Below, piece by piece: positions 24,725 to 37,700 of a DNA stretch of 64,000 nt. The first letter of the stretch is position 1. The number at the start of each line of letters is the position of its first letter. The stretch comes from Penelope pileata (taxonomy: Eukaryota; Chordata; Aves; Galliformes; Cracidae). Both the position numbers and the translations under genes were made by a program. Below the pieces are notes generated by a model. That model was given only the letters and a program-made list of their open reading frames with translations, made no database searches and was not told the origin of the DNA. The DNA lies in the NCBI GenBank assembly GCA_013396635.1, contig WBMW01000227.1:1-64000 (forward strand). The letters are read 5' to 3'.

Positions 24725-27700
24725 AAAATGTAATTCCAAGCTTCTGGAGCGTGTTCAGAATTCATAGTTGGAACCCCTGCTGCCCTTTTCAAATCTATTT
24801 TAGATGACAAAAGTGGGCCCAGCAGGCCTTATTAGATTTACTGTTCCACAGTAGAACATGGCACTAGCCTATTTCTTTTTCCTACTTTCCTTTAAAAAAA
24901 ATAAAATAATTTTTGCCATTTCACCATACAGCTACTCACAACAGTACAATTAATTCTAAGGAAAAGGACAGATGTCTTAAGGCCTGAGAATGCAGTAGTT
25001 ACAGTGGAAACGTTGAGACTTAGCTACTTCAACAAGACAGAGATTAAACTACTTTATCTGACAAGCCATCTACTGAATATACATGAAGCTTTTCCAAAAC
25101 ATGCACATTTTAAGCCATTATATGAAAAATGAGGCATACCTCCTGTACCACTACAGATGTGCTTATCAGTCATACATCAGTCCCGTAACAACTCTCCATT
25201 CTTTTCAGTACAGGGCAAACTATACTGAAAAAACAAGGCTCAGTAACTTGATTTTTAAAAATTTACATCTTTTTCAATTCCAATCTATTTATTGACACAG
25301 ACTTTTCAGAAAGTTCAGGGAGATTGTATGTAATTATGCCTAAACATACACTTCTTATGTACTCTAAATATAAAGCATGAAAGAACGTTTACGTGGCTAA
25401 CTTTTATTTTTAGTGAAGCATTGAAAAGACTACGCGGGAACATACAAACACATAAATATAGAAGTAATAAGTAGAGGAGAAACTTCTCAACCACAACGTA
25501 ATTTACAGACACTGTCATTTTTATCTTTTTTTTTTCTTTTTGGTGGGTGGATGAGGGATAAGGAGAAGTGTCAAGTGATTGTGGTGATAGCACTATTTAT
25601 AGCAATATACTAAATTATAAATGATATTAGGAGATCAAGGGATTCCTCCCTGAGGATTAAACATCTAAGTTATTCTAAGTCAGCTCCAAAGTCCAGCTAC
25701 ATGCAAGAATCAAACTTGATGTACTGCCATTTCTGTGAAACATTTAGAGGACAAAAAAGAGAAACATCAACAAACGCACAAAACAAAGCATGTTTAACCT
25801 GATAAAAAACACAGCAAGATATGTTACCATATACTTAAGATAAAACCCAAGATTTACGTTTCTCTGTGATTATAGTTCACCAGTGAATTGACCAAAATAT
25901 TTAAAGTTTCTTTTCAGAAAACTCTAAAATTAAAAAAACCAAAAATCAAAGTGTAGTGTTTTTTCTTCTCAGAATAGGATTCCTACAGAATATATAGAGG
26001 CTAGAAAACATTCATGATGTATGTAGTTGAAGTTGACCTTTAGGGCTTGCCACAGAAGACATGTCAGAAAAAATTCTGGAAGCCTTTTTTTTTTTTTTCC
26101 TAAAGCAGAATAAAATGGAGCTTGCTACAGTTATATCAAAGCCAATTTTTATGGGGGAAAAAAAGAAAACATCCAAAAGTAAAACAATCCAAATAATAAA
26201 AACAATATTTGGTCCCACAAAAGAGTGTAATGACTTCTACTGAATAGAGTGACCATTCTTGCACAATCTTGGATGAACGGACTGCACTCTTTCCAGATCT
26301 CCAACTTCTCTACCCTGTAGGATGCCCTTCGTAAGTGTACTTTAACAGAGCAGGTCAGCACTCGCTCGTTTGTTGATCCTGCTGAGAAAAGGTTAAAATG
26401 AGTTTTACTGATTTGTTTCATCTTTGTGCCTTGACAGCTCATCCAGGTGTAGGGACCCATTAGAGTAAGCTAAGTTTTGTGGCACATCACAGCAATTGTG
26501 AAACACTTGAAACAGAAGTCAACATCAACATGTAAAATAATTTTATTTTCTCTTAATTCTTTGGTTAAAAGCATCCAGGCAGTAGGCAAGAGTTTGGAAT
26601 TTGACATAAGAGGACTAATCACAATTAGCTTGTTAAAGAAAATATGAACTTTATAGTTACCATGATCTGCTAGTCTGCATCAAGTATATCCCTGAGGATC
26701 TTACTGTAATGCTGTCACAGATTCAGCTAAAAAGCCAGGAAATGGCAAATTAGCTGAATTATGTTATCAGAACACACAGGATCAAATTCTGATTTCAGCT
26801 GTATTAGTGTTAATCCATACTAACATTGGAATAAACTCCAATTTATGTCACTGAAACCAGTAGGGTTCTATAATCAACTGCAATTGGCATAAGCTTTTAT
26901 AGCCTTTCAGTAGATTTTTTAGATTTCCAAGCATAAGAACAAAGCAACCAAAGAAACCATTTCTTCCTATGCTTTAGAGCAGCTGTTGTGAGCTAGGCAG
27001 TAAGTAGTAAGAATCTCAGACAGCAATTGAGGGAAACTGAAGTCATTAATAGAACAGTGTACAAGATCAACTTTACTTACTGTATCACTGCAGTCAAATT
27101 AACCTGAACTACAGAAAGAAACTAGCAGAGATAGAAACAGCGCCAGATTTTCGAGTCTCCCCGGTTCTACACCAGCAAAACCACAGTGCACTTTTGCACT
27201 GGTGATTTGTGTGTTGTTCATTTTAAAGTGAGTTTGACTTTCCTAAGAAGTATCCTTCTAAAAAAGGCCTGAAGATCTGTGAAGATTGAGCCAATAGTTA
27301 AGTGCTAGGCTCAACTTCCTACTGTAACATTCAAGTCCCAGTATCCCTGAGAGCAGCATAACAGAGTATTGCATTTTTCCCAGTAGCTGAGGAATGAGTG
27401 CCGCAAAAGGTTATGATATTTCATAACTCTGGCCTTTTGGTAATGACAGCTCCAAGTTCTGCCTAAAGAAACCTATAGCATAAAGTCAATAGACGAGAAG
27501 ACAATGCACAAAAATTACTGAAGGCCTTAAAAACAACAACAACAACAAAAAAAACAGTTTGCTTCTTTCAGCAGTCCACATCAAACACAGAAATGATTTC
27601 TGGGAAAACAATTCACATTTAGTATTTTAGTAACAGAAATCATCCTTTCTCAAATTCTGGCACTGCTAATGGACAATAATAATTTTGCCTTTACTATTTA

Positions 27701-30700
27701 ATCACGCAGGACTGGCTGAGATCAGAATAAGAAGAAACTTCAGACATGGCAAAAAAAAGCCTTAGATAGATCATGAGAAACATGCAACAGAGTGGAATGG
27801 AAGAGATCCAAAGGAACCAGAGAACAGCTGCCTGGAGAGGCCAGTCAGAACTTTCAGACTGCAGAAAAGAGAGAAATGATTGAGTACTTCAGTGCTGCAT
27901 TTGTTGACATGGCTAACATTTCTCTTCAAATACTTCAGCTTCTCACAGAAGGATGGAAAATATAGAAAATTTCACCGTGGAGAGAAGCTCCAACTTCACA
28001 TGCTTGTCTGAACAGTTGGTTTTCCACTCAGGATCTACATGTGTTTAATACCTAGATTGTTTAAGAAAGAGCATTGCAATGCCTGCCCTCAACTTCCCAA
28101 AGAAAAACCACTTTTGAATCTTTACATAAACTACAGTGAATATCTACTACCTGCAAAGCCTGGGAAGGTTACCTCTGCAGGGTTCAAGCTCCCTCTTTGC
28201 TATCTCCCATGGCATTACAAGCCACCGAAAGTTTAATGAAGAAAATTGTAGTTTGCCAGAGCATATGAAATAGCAGGATGTATTTATTTCTGCATAATAA
28301 AACGAACCTAAAGAAACATAAGAAATAAGCAGCCTCTGCTCTACAAGATTTGCTTCTTTTTCTGGGACTCTACATTGTATCTTGCTGCAAAGTTACCGGG
28401 AATTCAAGATTTATTTCTCTTCACAGGAAATTAGTTGTTTGGAATAATATAATGCTGTGCATGCATCATAAATATACCAGATTCCTAACATGTTATGCAC
28501 AGAAAAAGACTGAGCAATTAGTTATTACATAGTCAATAAATACAGCCATCCAATGCACCCATCCCATCCACTAAAACAACATAGCATCATATACATACAT
28601 ATACATCAAAACAACATAGCAACATATTCCATTTTCAGTGCAGATTGTCATGTTCTTTTGATAAATTTTTGAAGGAATACTGAGACATTAAGATTTTGCT
28701 ATCCAAATATTTCAGAATACTTTACTCAAATGTTTCATGCAATAAACCACAAGCATCTCACTCAAATCAACTTCATCACTCCCTCTAGCTCTCTCTCAGG
28801 TCAACTGCAGGATAAAAGCCTGTAGACATCAGTGAGGAACAGAGGCAGACGCTCATGAGAGGTACTGGGAGTCCATAGGAAACCCAAGAAGCCACCCCCA
28901 TGTTTCCAGACACACTAGAGGTTTGACATCCCACCATTGGGAACTGAAACAAGGCTTCAGCACTGGGAGCTGCAGCAGTGCTATGAGGATCCTTCCACAT
29001 GAAGGCACTCCACTGGAATCCCCAATTTACAGCACATGCTTAGCCATCAACTACTGAGAAAGATAAAATGATATTTCTAGATATACAAGTTGCTGTTATT
29101 TTAATATCACAGGCCATTGTGGCAAGCCAACAAAACAGATGAAAGTTTTAAATTAAAGGTCAGTTCTGCAGGTTGATACTCTGCAATTTTATGTATAAGT
29201 CAAGCCAGGTGACTTATTTCCAATAGCTATGAAAATAATAAAACTGGTTTCAATGACCCCAGAGATATATATGCTTATTTGCGGCTGTGGCCCCAGGCAA
29301 CCCTGAAATCAGCAATTCCATTCAGCCAGAAGCATGGCACACAGCCAAGCTCCTGTAAGAGTTAAAGGTCCTGCATATACTTTCTTTGTGTGTTTATTTG
29401 AATAGAATGGTGACTTTGGATTTTGGGCCACCCATCACTTAAAGACCTCCCAGTGTACTTAGAGGAACTGTTTGACCGAATCTTAATACACCAGTCAGCT
29501 TTGGGTTACTAGCTCTTTAAATAAAATGTAAAAGTATCAAAATTTGAAGCAAGGGGGAAGAGATCAAAGCAGGGTTTATCTGGAGATATTTTAATGTCTA
29601 TTTTCCTCTGTAGATAAGACATGCAACATCTTGAGTGCAGTTTAATTACAACAATAAGATAAAGAACTTAAATGCTGTTTCAAAGCCAAAAAAAATACAT
29701 ACTAAAACACAGTCTCTCCAATGTAGTAAAGTAAGAAATAACAGAGACAATTATCAGAAGACAAAGAAAGTACTTCAAGACATCAAATTGTAAATAAATA
29801 AATTTTCTTTCTTTTCTTCTTCAGGGTCACACAAAGAGCACCTCACAGCTAACATAAAATCTTGAATGTCACAGTGGTGTGGGTCCATCAAAAAAATATT
29901 CTGAATATTCAAATCACGCTAACTTGCATTTGACAGCACTTTTTAAGGACACCCTGCTAATAAACAATCTGTTTTAAAGTTGGATTTCAGAACTGCAAAA
30001 GCTATCATGAATTACATTTTCATTCAGAAGCTTCAAACCCTAAAAGTTTAAATTGAGGAAGGTTTCTATAACAAAGCAAAACATCTGTGTATGCTATTAC
30101 TCTTCTGTTGAGCTCTCTCAAATGAGAAATTCACAAGAAAAAAATGCTGCACCCATTGGTTAGTGGGGAAAGTACAATTCAAACTTGCTAATAAATACAA
30201 TACAAAAGCTATACTTACTGGTCTATTTTTTTGTTGCCAATGGTGCTGATTTTTACCACAAAATCTCTCTCAAAGACAGCAAGTGTTACATTGATACAGA
30301 TTAAGAGAACAAAGTTTCTAGAACTCACCAATGGTAGTATCCCTGATCTACTCTGATATTCACAGCCCCATCTCTGTACTTCCCACTGTAAATATTGAAT
30401 AGAAGAAAGTAGCAAGCAAATTCTTCTAGAATAGGGACTGAACATATATTTTCTTTTCTTTGGCCAGGTACCACAATATAGGGTGTCAGGTACCAGTTGC
30501 AGTGGCACCAGTTCCAGTCTAGCTGTACCACTTGGAAGTAAGCCATACATTATTGGAGAGTGTATAAGCATACGCTCCAATTTAGGAACTGCTGCTTTAG
30601 AAAGTTGATTCAGTGCTAACATCTAAACCTTTAAATTTGGCTCCTGAAACAGAAGAGTACAAAAGCATAACTGCTCATCAAATGTCAAGAAAGGAATCCA

Positions 30701-31924
30701 CTGCACCACCCAGCAATAATAAAAATCAATTAATAGAACAGAATTATTATTTGTTTGTAGAATAAGTTAAAAATAATAGTGCTCTCGTCTTTGTGAACTT
30801 AAAGATAGATAGGAAAGCATTGCCAAGAACTTCAGAAACTCTGAGATTGCCACTCCATCTTTCCTGGCACCCAGAAGATTGACAAAGAAGATAATGGTTG
30901 CTCTATGCCGAATTTCATACAGCTGCTATCACCAGACTAACTCGTCAAGGAAAGTTGTTCATTAAGTTCAGGGCAAAGTCAATACATCAAACCAATTAGA
31001 ATCTGTGATTTGAACAACTACATTTGAATTCATCCTGAAAAACAGAAATGGATAGACATGCACGAAAATATTTAGGTTGCAAACATACATGTTTTCATGG
31101 CCTGCACAGCTTAACCATTTAAGGAAAGAAAGAAAAAGAACTGCTCTGCAGTAGAATATCCACTGCATAAAGTAGAGGTGTTAGCTACTGAAGCATGGAG
31201 CATACCTCCCAGTTCGTCAGGTTCTCTCCCTGAAAATGAAAGAAAAACTAGATTGCAGATACCTCACTCTGGTAAGACACCCCACTGTGCTGGCGACATA
31301 AGCCCTCCTTCCCACCAGGCGTGTTTTGTCTTCGATGAATTAACTTAAATCCAGTAACAACAACCCACCCTTCCTCTTGGTATTTATTACATGGCTTCTT
31401 ACTGTCTGAAGGATGCTGATGTCTCCTGGACACGTTTCCGTAATTTTTCAGAACTTACTTTAGATGTTGTATAATGACTTTTAAACTGAAGTTTCATGGC
31501 GATGTTTTTCAAGCTCAACTGATTAAAGCTTGTTTAATGAATCTTGAAGAAAATACATTGTTCACCTTAATGAGAATTTATGCAAATCACTACCGCTCGT
31601 TCCTGCAGAAAACCTTTTCAATTAATTATAATAAGGCTTTTTTAGGTTTAGGCTTCTATTTTTTTCTACCAGGCAATTATAATCATGGATTTATTTTTAT
31701 TTTTCTCCTCCAATTGAGGGAGGTGGAAAACTTCATTGATGTGATGTCCAAACTCCTATACAAAAGGACTTGGAAGTGCAGTGTCCTTTTCATCCCTGTC
31801 ATTCTGACCAGGCACATATATATTTCCTGATATCGATGATTGGAAAGAAGACAAAGAAACTTGGTCACTGGTGTAGATACAAAAATAAATTACTTCTTGG
31901 CTTTTAGGAGAGTGATTTTATATT

Positions 31925-31944
31925 AAAAAAAAAAAAAAAAAAAA
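31925..31944. repeat. A20 homopolymer
   Basis: Twenty A in a row. An AATAAA hexamer lies at 31884-31889, 35 bases upstream on the same strand. Confidence 0.95.
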
Positions 31945-32629
31945 CTAAAAAGAGTATTCAAATTTAGGCACATTCCCTAACACTTCTGAAATTCTCACCA
32001 ATATGGAAAGATCTCTCTAAATAGAATATTGTGTATTTCTAAATATTTCAAGGGTATTTCAGTAGCTTACCTACTTAACATAGATATAAAAAACACTTGA
32101 ATAAGTGGAAAAACTGAGTATAGCAAATCAACAAGTTTCAAGAATTCAGGAAAAACAATGCACTTAGCAGTGCATTTTTGCAAGCATGGACTTACAGAGA
32201 AAAAGATGGTGCAAAACTCTATATTGCAAAATAAATAAGTTGGAGTTTACTATGACTAATTAGATCATATATTAAGAAGTTCCTCAAATAAAAGTGAAAT
32301 CCTTATTATATTGCAACTGATTTCCTAAAATCTGGTGCTTTTAGCTCTTTTGAACAAAGATCCACCAGTCTGGTACTCATTTTAACAGCTGAGGCCCAGA
32401 AGGGAAGGCAGGAGAAGATTGCCATTGCAGTCTTCCTAATGGAAAGTCTTCATTCTGGAGAACAGCACAACTGCCATGAACCTTGCATGTTCCCCTTGGG
32501 CTGTACTGGAACAATGACCACTTAGTTCTTACTCTCTTCCTTGGAGACTGAAATCCCACCCCAGTTTCTGGAACTAATCCTGAATTATTCAAGGCTCCTC
32601 CATGCTTTCAACCTCAATTACCTTCATCA

Positions 32630-33345
32630 GCACAAATACAGGCTAGGCAGACAATCCTTTGAGACCAGCCCTGAGGAGAAGGACTTGACAGTGCTGGCTG
32701 ATGAGAAACTTAACAAGAGAGAGCAGTGTGTACTTGCAGCCCAGAAAGGCAACTGTATCTTGGGCTGCATCAAAAGCAGTGTGACCATCAGAGCAAGGGA
32801 GGTGATTGTACCCCTCTTATGAGACTCCATCTGCAGTGCTGTGTTCAGCTCTGGGGCCCCCAGCACAAGGAGGACATGGATGTATTGGAGCAAGTCCAGA
32901 CAACGGCTACAAGGATGACCAGAGGGCTGGAATACCTCTCATATAAAGAAAGGCTGAGGAAGCTGGGATTGTTTAGCCAGGAAAAGAGAAGGCTCCATAA
33001 AGACCTCATTGAAACTCGCCTGCTAGTACTTAAAAAGGGCCTACAGAAAAGCTGGGAAGGGACTCTTATCAGTGAGTGTAGAGACAGAAAAAGGGGTAAT
33101 GGCTTTAAATTACAGGAGAGTAGATGTAGATGAGATATTAGGAAGAAACTATTCATTGCCCACACAGTGAGACACTGGAACAGGTTGCCCAAAGAAGCTG
33201 TGGATGCCCCATCCCTAAAAGTGTTCAAGGCCAGGCTGGATGGGGCCCTGGGCAGCCTGGTCTAGAGGAGGTTGCCTATGGCAGGGGGGCTTAAACTAGA
33301 TGGTCTTTAAGGTCCCTTTCAACCCAAACCAATCTATACGATTTA
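32630..33345 (+). mobile_element. CR1 LINE, 5'-truncated copy
   Basis: The copy starts within the last part of the reverse transcriptase ORF (tacaggctaggcagacaatc) and runs through the ORF end (HWNRLPKEAVDAPSLKVFKA region near 33175-33240) to the 3' end (ggtccctttcaacccaaacc at 33310-33329). The last octamers are degraded (atctatacgattta). The frame is broken in several places, so nothing functional is encoded. It lies opposite to TMTC2. Confidence 0.9.
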
Positions 33346-33989
33346 TGAAACTTATGATTCATTTGGTAGGGGAAGGAAAAACAATATGGGAAGAGATTGT
33401 GAGGCTGTTATCTAGAACTACAAATCAGAGAAGCCTAGTTTCTGTCTGCCCTTATTTCTCCTCTGGAGCAGCTGGATTCCAGTCCCAAAAATCCTCCTGT
33501 GCTTTGGTAGCATCTCTCTTATAATTAGTCTAACACACCTTTCCTTGTTCTTGCTTTTCATGCTGCAGCCCTAGAGGAACAGAAATTAGGTAAAAAGGAA
33601 TGACTGCCTCAAGCAACCCATGTTCTACAAAGTTTCTTACAGCTACCTATTCTGACAGCTTCCATTCTGTTCCTTTTCCAGTTTCTCTGGCATGGCTTAC
33701 TTTCTGCTATAGAGTGGAAGTTCTAATCCACACTGATGGATGCAATCACAGATGCTATTCACAGAAGAGAAGAATTCATCATCAGACATAGATATATTCC
33801 CTAATCTGTCACAGTTATTTAAGCACGTGTCATTTAATCAGAGATGAAGGACTGCTTCATCTTGGAAATGCAAACGTGAATGCATTTGGTTCTTCTAGGT
33901 TTATAGTCTAAGCCAGATCCAACCTGCTTGGAAAAACAAGTTACTCCCCTCTTAACTGTTAGCTTCATAAAAATCAACCAAAAATTACT

Positions 33990-34748
33990 GTCGGAGTAAT
34001 CCCAGACATATATACAAACTGGGAGAAGAACCCCTTGAGAGTAGACCCACTGAGAAAGACCTGGAGGTCCTGGTGGATGGAAAACTGAACAAGAGCCAGC
34101 AGTGTGCTCTTGCAGCTCACAAGGCCAATGGTATCCTGGGCTCCATCAGGAGAGGGGTGGCCAGAAGGGAGAGGGAGGTGGTTGTCCCTTGCTACTCTGC
34201 CATCATGAGGCCCCCATCTGGAGTACTTCTTCCAGGTTTGGGGCCCCCAGTACAGGAAAGATGTGGAGCTGTTGGAGAGGGTCCAAAGCAGGGCCACAAA
34301 GATGATCAGAGGGCTGGAGCACCTCCCCTACAAAGACAGGCTGAGGGAGCTGGGCTTGTTCAGCCTGGAGAAGAGAAGGCTGCAGGGGGACCTCATTGCA
34401 GCCTTCCAGTATTTAAAGGGAGGTTATAAGCAGGAGGGAAAACAACTTTTCACAAGGGTAGATAGTGATAGGACAAGGGGGAATGGTTTTAAACTGGAAG
34501 GAGGGAAGGTTTAAATTGGATGTCAGGGGGGAAGTTCTCCACTGGGAGAGTGGTGAGGTGCTGGAACAGACTGCCCAGAGAGGCTGTGGATGCCCTGGCC
34601 CTGGAGGTGCTCAAGGCCAGGTTGGATGGGGTTCTGCGCAACCTGATCTAGTACCTAATCCGGAGGTTGGTGGCCCTGCCTGTGGCAGGAGGGTCGGAAC
34701 CTGATGATCCTTTGGGTCCCTTCCAACCCAGGCCATTCTATGAATCAC
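33990..34748 (+). mobile_element. CR1 LINE, 5'-truncated copy
   Basis: Similarity begins at gtcggagtaatcccagacat, continues through the ORF2 carboxyl end (LERVQSRATKMIRGLEHLPY near 34270-34330) and ends at ccaacccaggccattctatg. It has frameshifts relative to the CR1 frame and is broken. It starts only a few dozen consensus bases upstream of where the neighbouring copy at 32630 starts, lies in the same direction, and is separated from it by about 640 bases of unrelated sequence. Confidence 0.92.
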
Positions 34749-37700
34749 GGATCTGCAAAGCAACGTTCGCTTTTTGAAGCTTAAATTGCAGTGACTGGTA
34801 GCAAAAGTTTGGCGGGCTAATTCCAACTGCAGTGACATTTATATAATGCAATGCTAAACATTAAAGTTCTCAACAAGACAAGCATTAAGAGTACATCTAC
34901 TGTGCCCAAAACAGTAACACTTAATGTATCTTGAACTGAACATAAACATGAAAGCAAGGCTTTGGAGCAGCAAGTGGATTCATTAGAAAGTAAATGGCAA
35001 AGCAGAATATTAAAGAGCAGTATAAACAAGGTGAAACTGTGCTACACTTTTAATTTGTAGAAAGAAATTGGCAGCTGGAACTTCATTAGCAATTCTCTAG
35101 GTGATGCATGAACCAGTTCAGTCTCCCATGACTGTACCTGTTTTGCAGGGCTAGCAGTAGTAAAACTGACATAATAGCTTGAATCATAAAGACAGAGAAC
35201 ACAACTTCTCATCAATCTCAAAAAATAAAATGTCATTTTACTAAGAAGTCACTTAGCCCATTTTGAAATGTGGTTATGGTCAGATGACAGAAATTGTCTT
35301 TTGAACTTCAATATTTACTGCCAAGGGGATACTATGATGCAAACTCACATCTCTTTTTTTGCCATTAACACTGTCTAATCTGTCAAATTATTTATAAAAG
35401 AGATCTTGTTTTCCAGAAAAAAAAAATAAAATGTATCTGTTGCATTGGTTTTCTTTGTTGTTTAACTGAAACAACGAAAATGTTCACCTATATCCCAGTT
35501 CTGATTTCTTGGGAGAGGTACAGCAACTTAACCACGAGAAATCAGTGTTTAGGAGAAAGAGTCCAACATATATGGTTTCTGAGAGATCTTTAGCTCATGG
35601 GATAAAATAGTAAGTATAAATACAAATTCAGGCATTCCAACATAAATATACCTGTAAACAATTCATTTTATATAGATGATGCTTTACTGGCTGACTTTTT
35701 TTTTTTAAGAGTCATTTAGACAATCAAAGATAAAGTTAAGGAAGATAATTACAGCAGCAGCAGGAATAACCTTCAGTAACATTTTCTTCTATTATAAGAA
35801 ATGCTTTCATGCACAACAACATTCAGTACCATAATAGCATAAACTGGCTTTCAGCACTGTAATTTAGGGAATTACAGTCTCAGAGCCTCAAGTATTTTGC
35901 TGCTGTAAGATTTCAGATTTGTTCTGCTCTAAGTAGCCAAACCTTTTAACATTTCTCCAGTTCTATGTCAGATCAGAAAACATTTTCCCCCTTCTCCTGC
36001 TCTGTTTTTTCTTGGCTTCTGTGTTTTCCCATTTCCATATAAGAATGTAGGACTACTAAAACATATTGAAAACAAAAATATCACCCAGTAGTTAACACAA
36101 GTACTTCCCACTGCTAAAAAAATGAAATTCCTATACAAATCTATTAAGTTGTCCAAATATATGACGGTCCTTGTCAGAAACATCAACTCGATCCAATGAA
36201 TGTTTTAGAGGGTTGGTTTTTTCACAACTTTCTCTTTAAAGAAATTTTCCACCTACCTTTTTCAGCTTTGATTACCCCACTGAGTGAAATTAGCTGGTCT
36301 AAAAGAAAAGCCACACACATACATGCAGCCACAGACACATATTTCTTTCACTTGAGCACAATTTCTCAGTTTAGCCATTTTGCTTAAGTCCTTAGGTTCT
36401 GATAGCTCTCATGAAGCCAAAGCTAGTTCTTAAGACATGCAAAATTAAGTGCAGAAAAATTCCTCTACCCTTTTCTTCTCTCACAAAATCATTCAGAAAT
36501 AACTATGTATAAACTTCCTTTTAGCCAACAAAATGATGCTACCCATCACGACTTTCATGTGCACCTTTAGAGGAGGAAGTGGCTGTGAGAGTCACAGGCA
36601 AGCAAGGAAGGAAAAGAATCCATGTGCTGGAAAACTTTTCCCTCATAAATTACACAGTGACTTCCTCAGCCTACAATGTCAGAAAAAAATCTAAACAAAA
36701 AATACTGATATGTAATTGCCTTTGATCTTCCTTGTTATTATCACCTTGCTCTACAGAAAGTTCTTTTTCAGAATGGAATATGTTAAGAGAGTAGAAAGAA
36801 AGGTCATGGCACAGAGAAATGCTCCAACAACCTGCACCCTCTCAGCTCACACAGCAGACCTGAGTATCAAACTCACAAGTTTTACCAATAGAAGTCCATA
36901 TGCACGTTAATAAAGTTTCCATCTGTTAAACTACATACATGCTGCTAATCAAGTATTTCCTTGACCAGTCTGTAAAACATATAGCACTGTCTGGCTCCTT
37001 ACAATAGACCAGTGACAGAAGGTGCCAGAGAAAGCCACGCAGCCATACATCTCTAACATGTTCATGTAATGGTATCTGCCACCTCCTGCGTCCTCAGTCA
37101 ACAGCAAGAGCTGAAACCCGCATACCCCACTGAAGTCATCTCAGCATCTGCTTCTCAACCTTGTCCCACCCCTTTCCTCACAGCAGGAGCAGTCACATTT
37201 GGATCTTTTTCTTGCCTCTCTTCAGCAGTGTGAACTAAGTGAGGACTCCCAAGAAGAAAACAGGGCTTCTTAATCAGGGAAGAGGAAAGGCAACAAACAG
37301 TCAGAAAAACAATAATAAGAACAATCTAAGATCCTCTCATGTTTGAATATCCCATGTAACAAAGAGAAGATAAGGTGGAAGACAGAGATAAAGACACATT
37401 TCCCCAAAAAGCTTCCAAAAAAATCATTGCGTCCTTGCCCAGCTCCACCCTCAGCCTGGAGCTGGTGCCACCACCACACAACTCAGCATCTTCTCCTGCT
37501 ACCAGGGCAGGGCCTTCAGGGCAGTAAAACATCACTGTTAAACATTGCTATGAAATCCAGAGGCCAGACTTGAGCAACTAGGCAGCACATTATGTCGCCA
37601 GTGTTCTTCATTACAGAAATAAAAGGCCTCACTGAGAAAAACACTGCTGTGACCTGATCAGCACTTCCACATTGTTTCCATTTCAAAGACATTTCAGTTG

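Noticed and set aside
28573..28620. Direct repeat aaaacaacatagca, two copies 34 bases apart
   Set aside because: Low-complexity CA/TA-rich context. Most likely a simple local duplication.
30215..30622. 135-codon open frame on the minus strand
   Set aside because: No recognisable domain, no flanking splice logic that fits TMTC2, AT-rich intron. A frame of this length is expected by chance in 64 kb.
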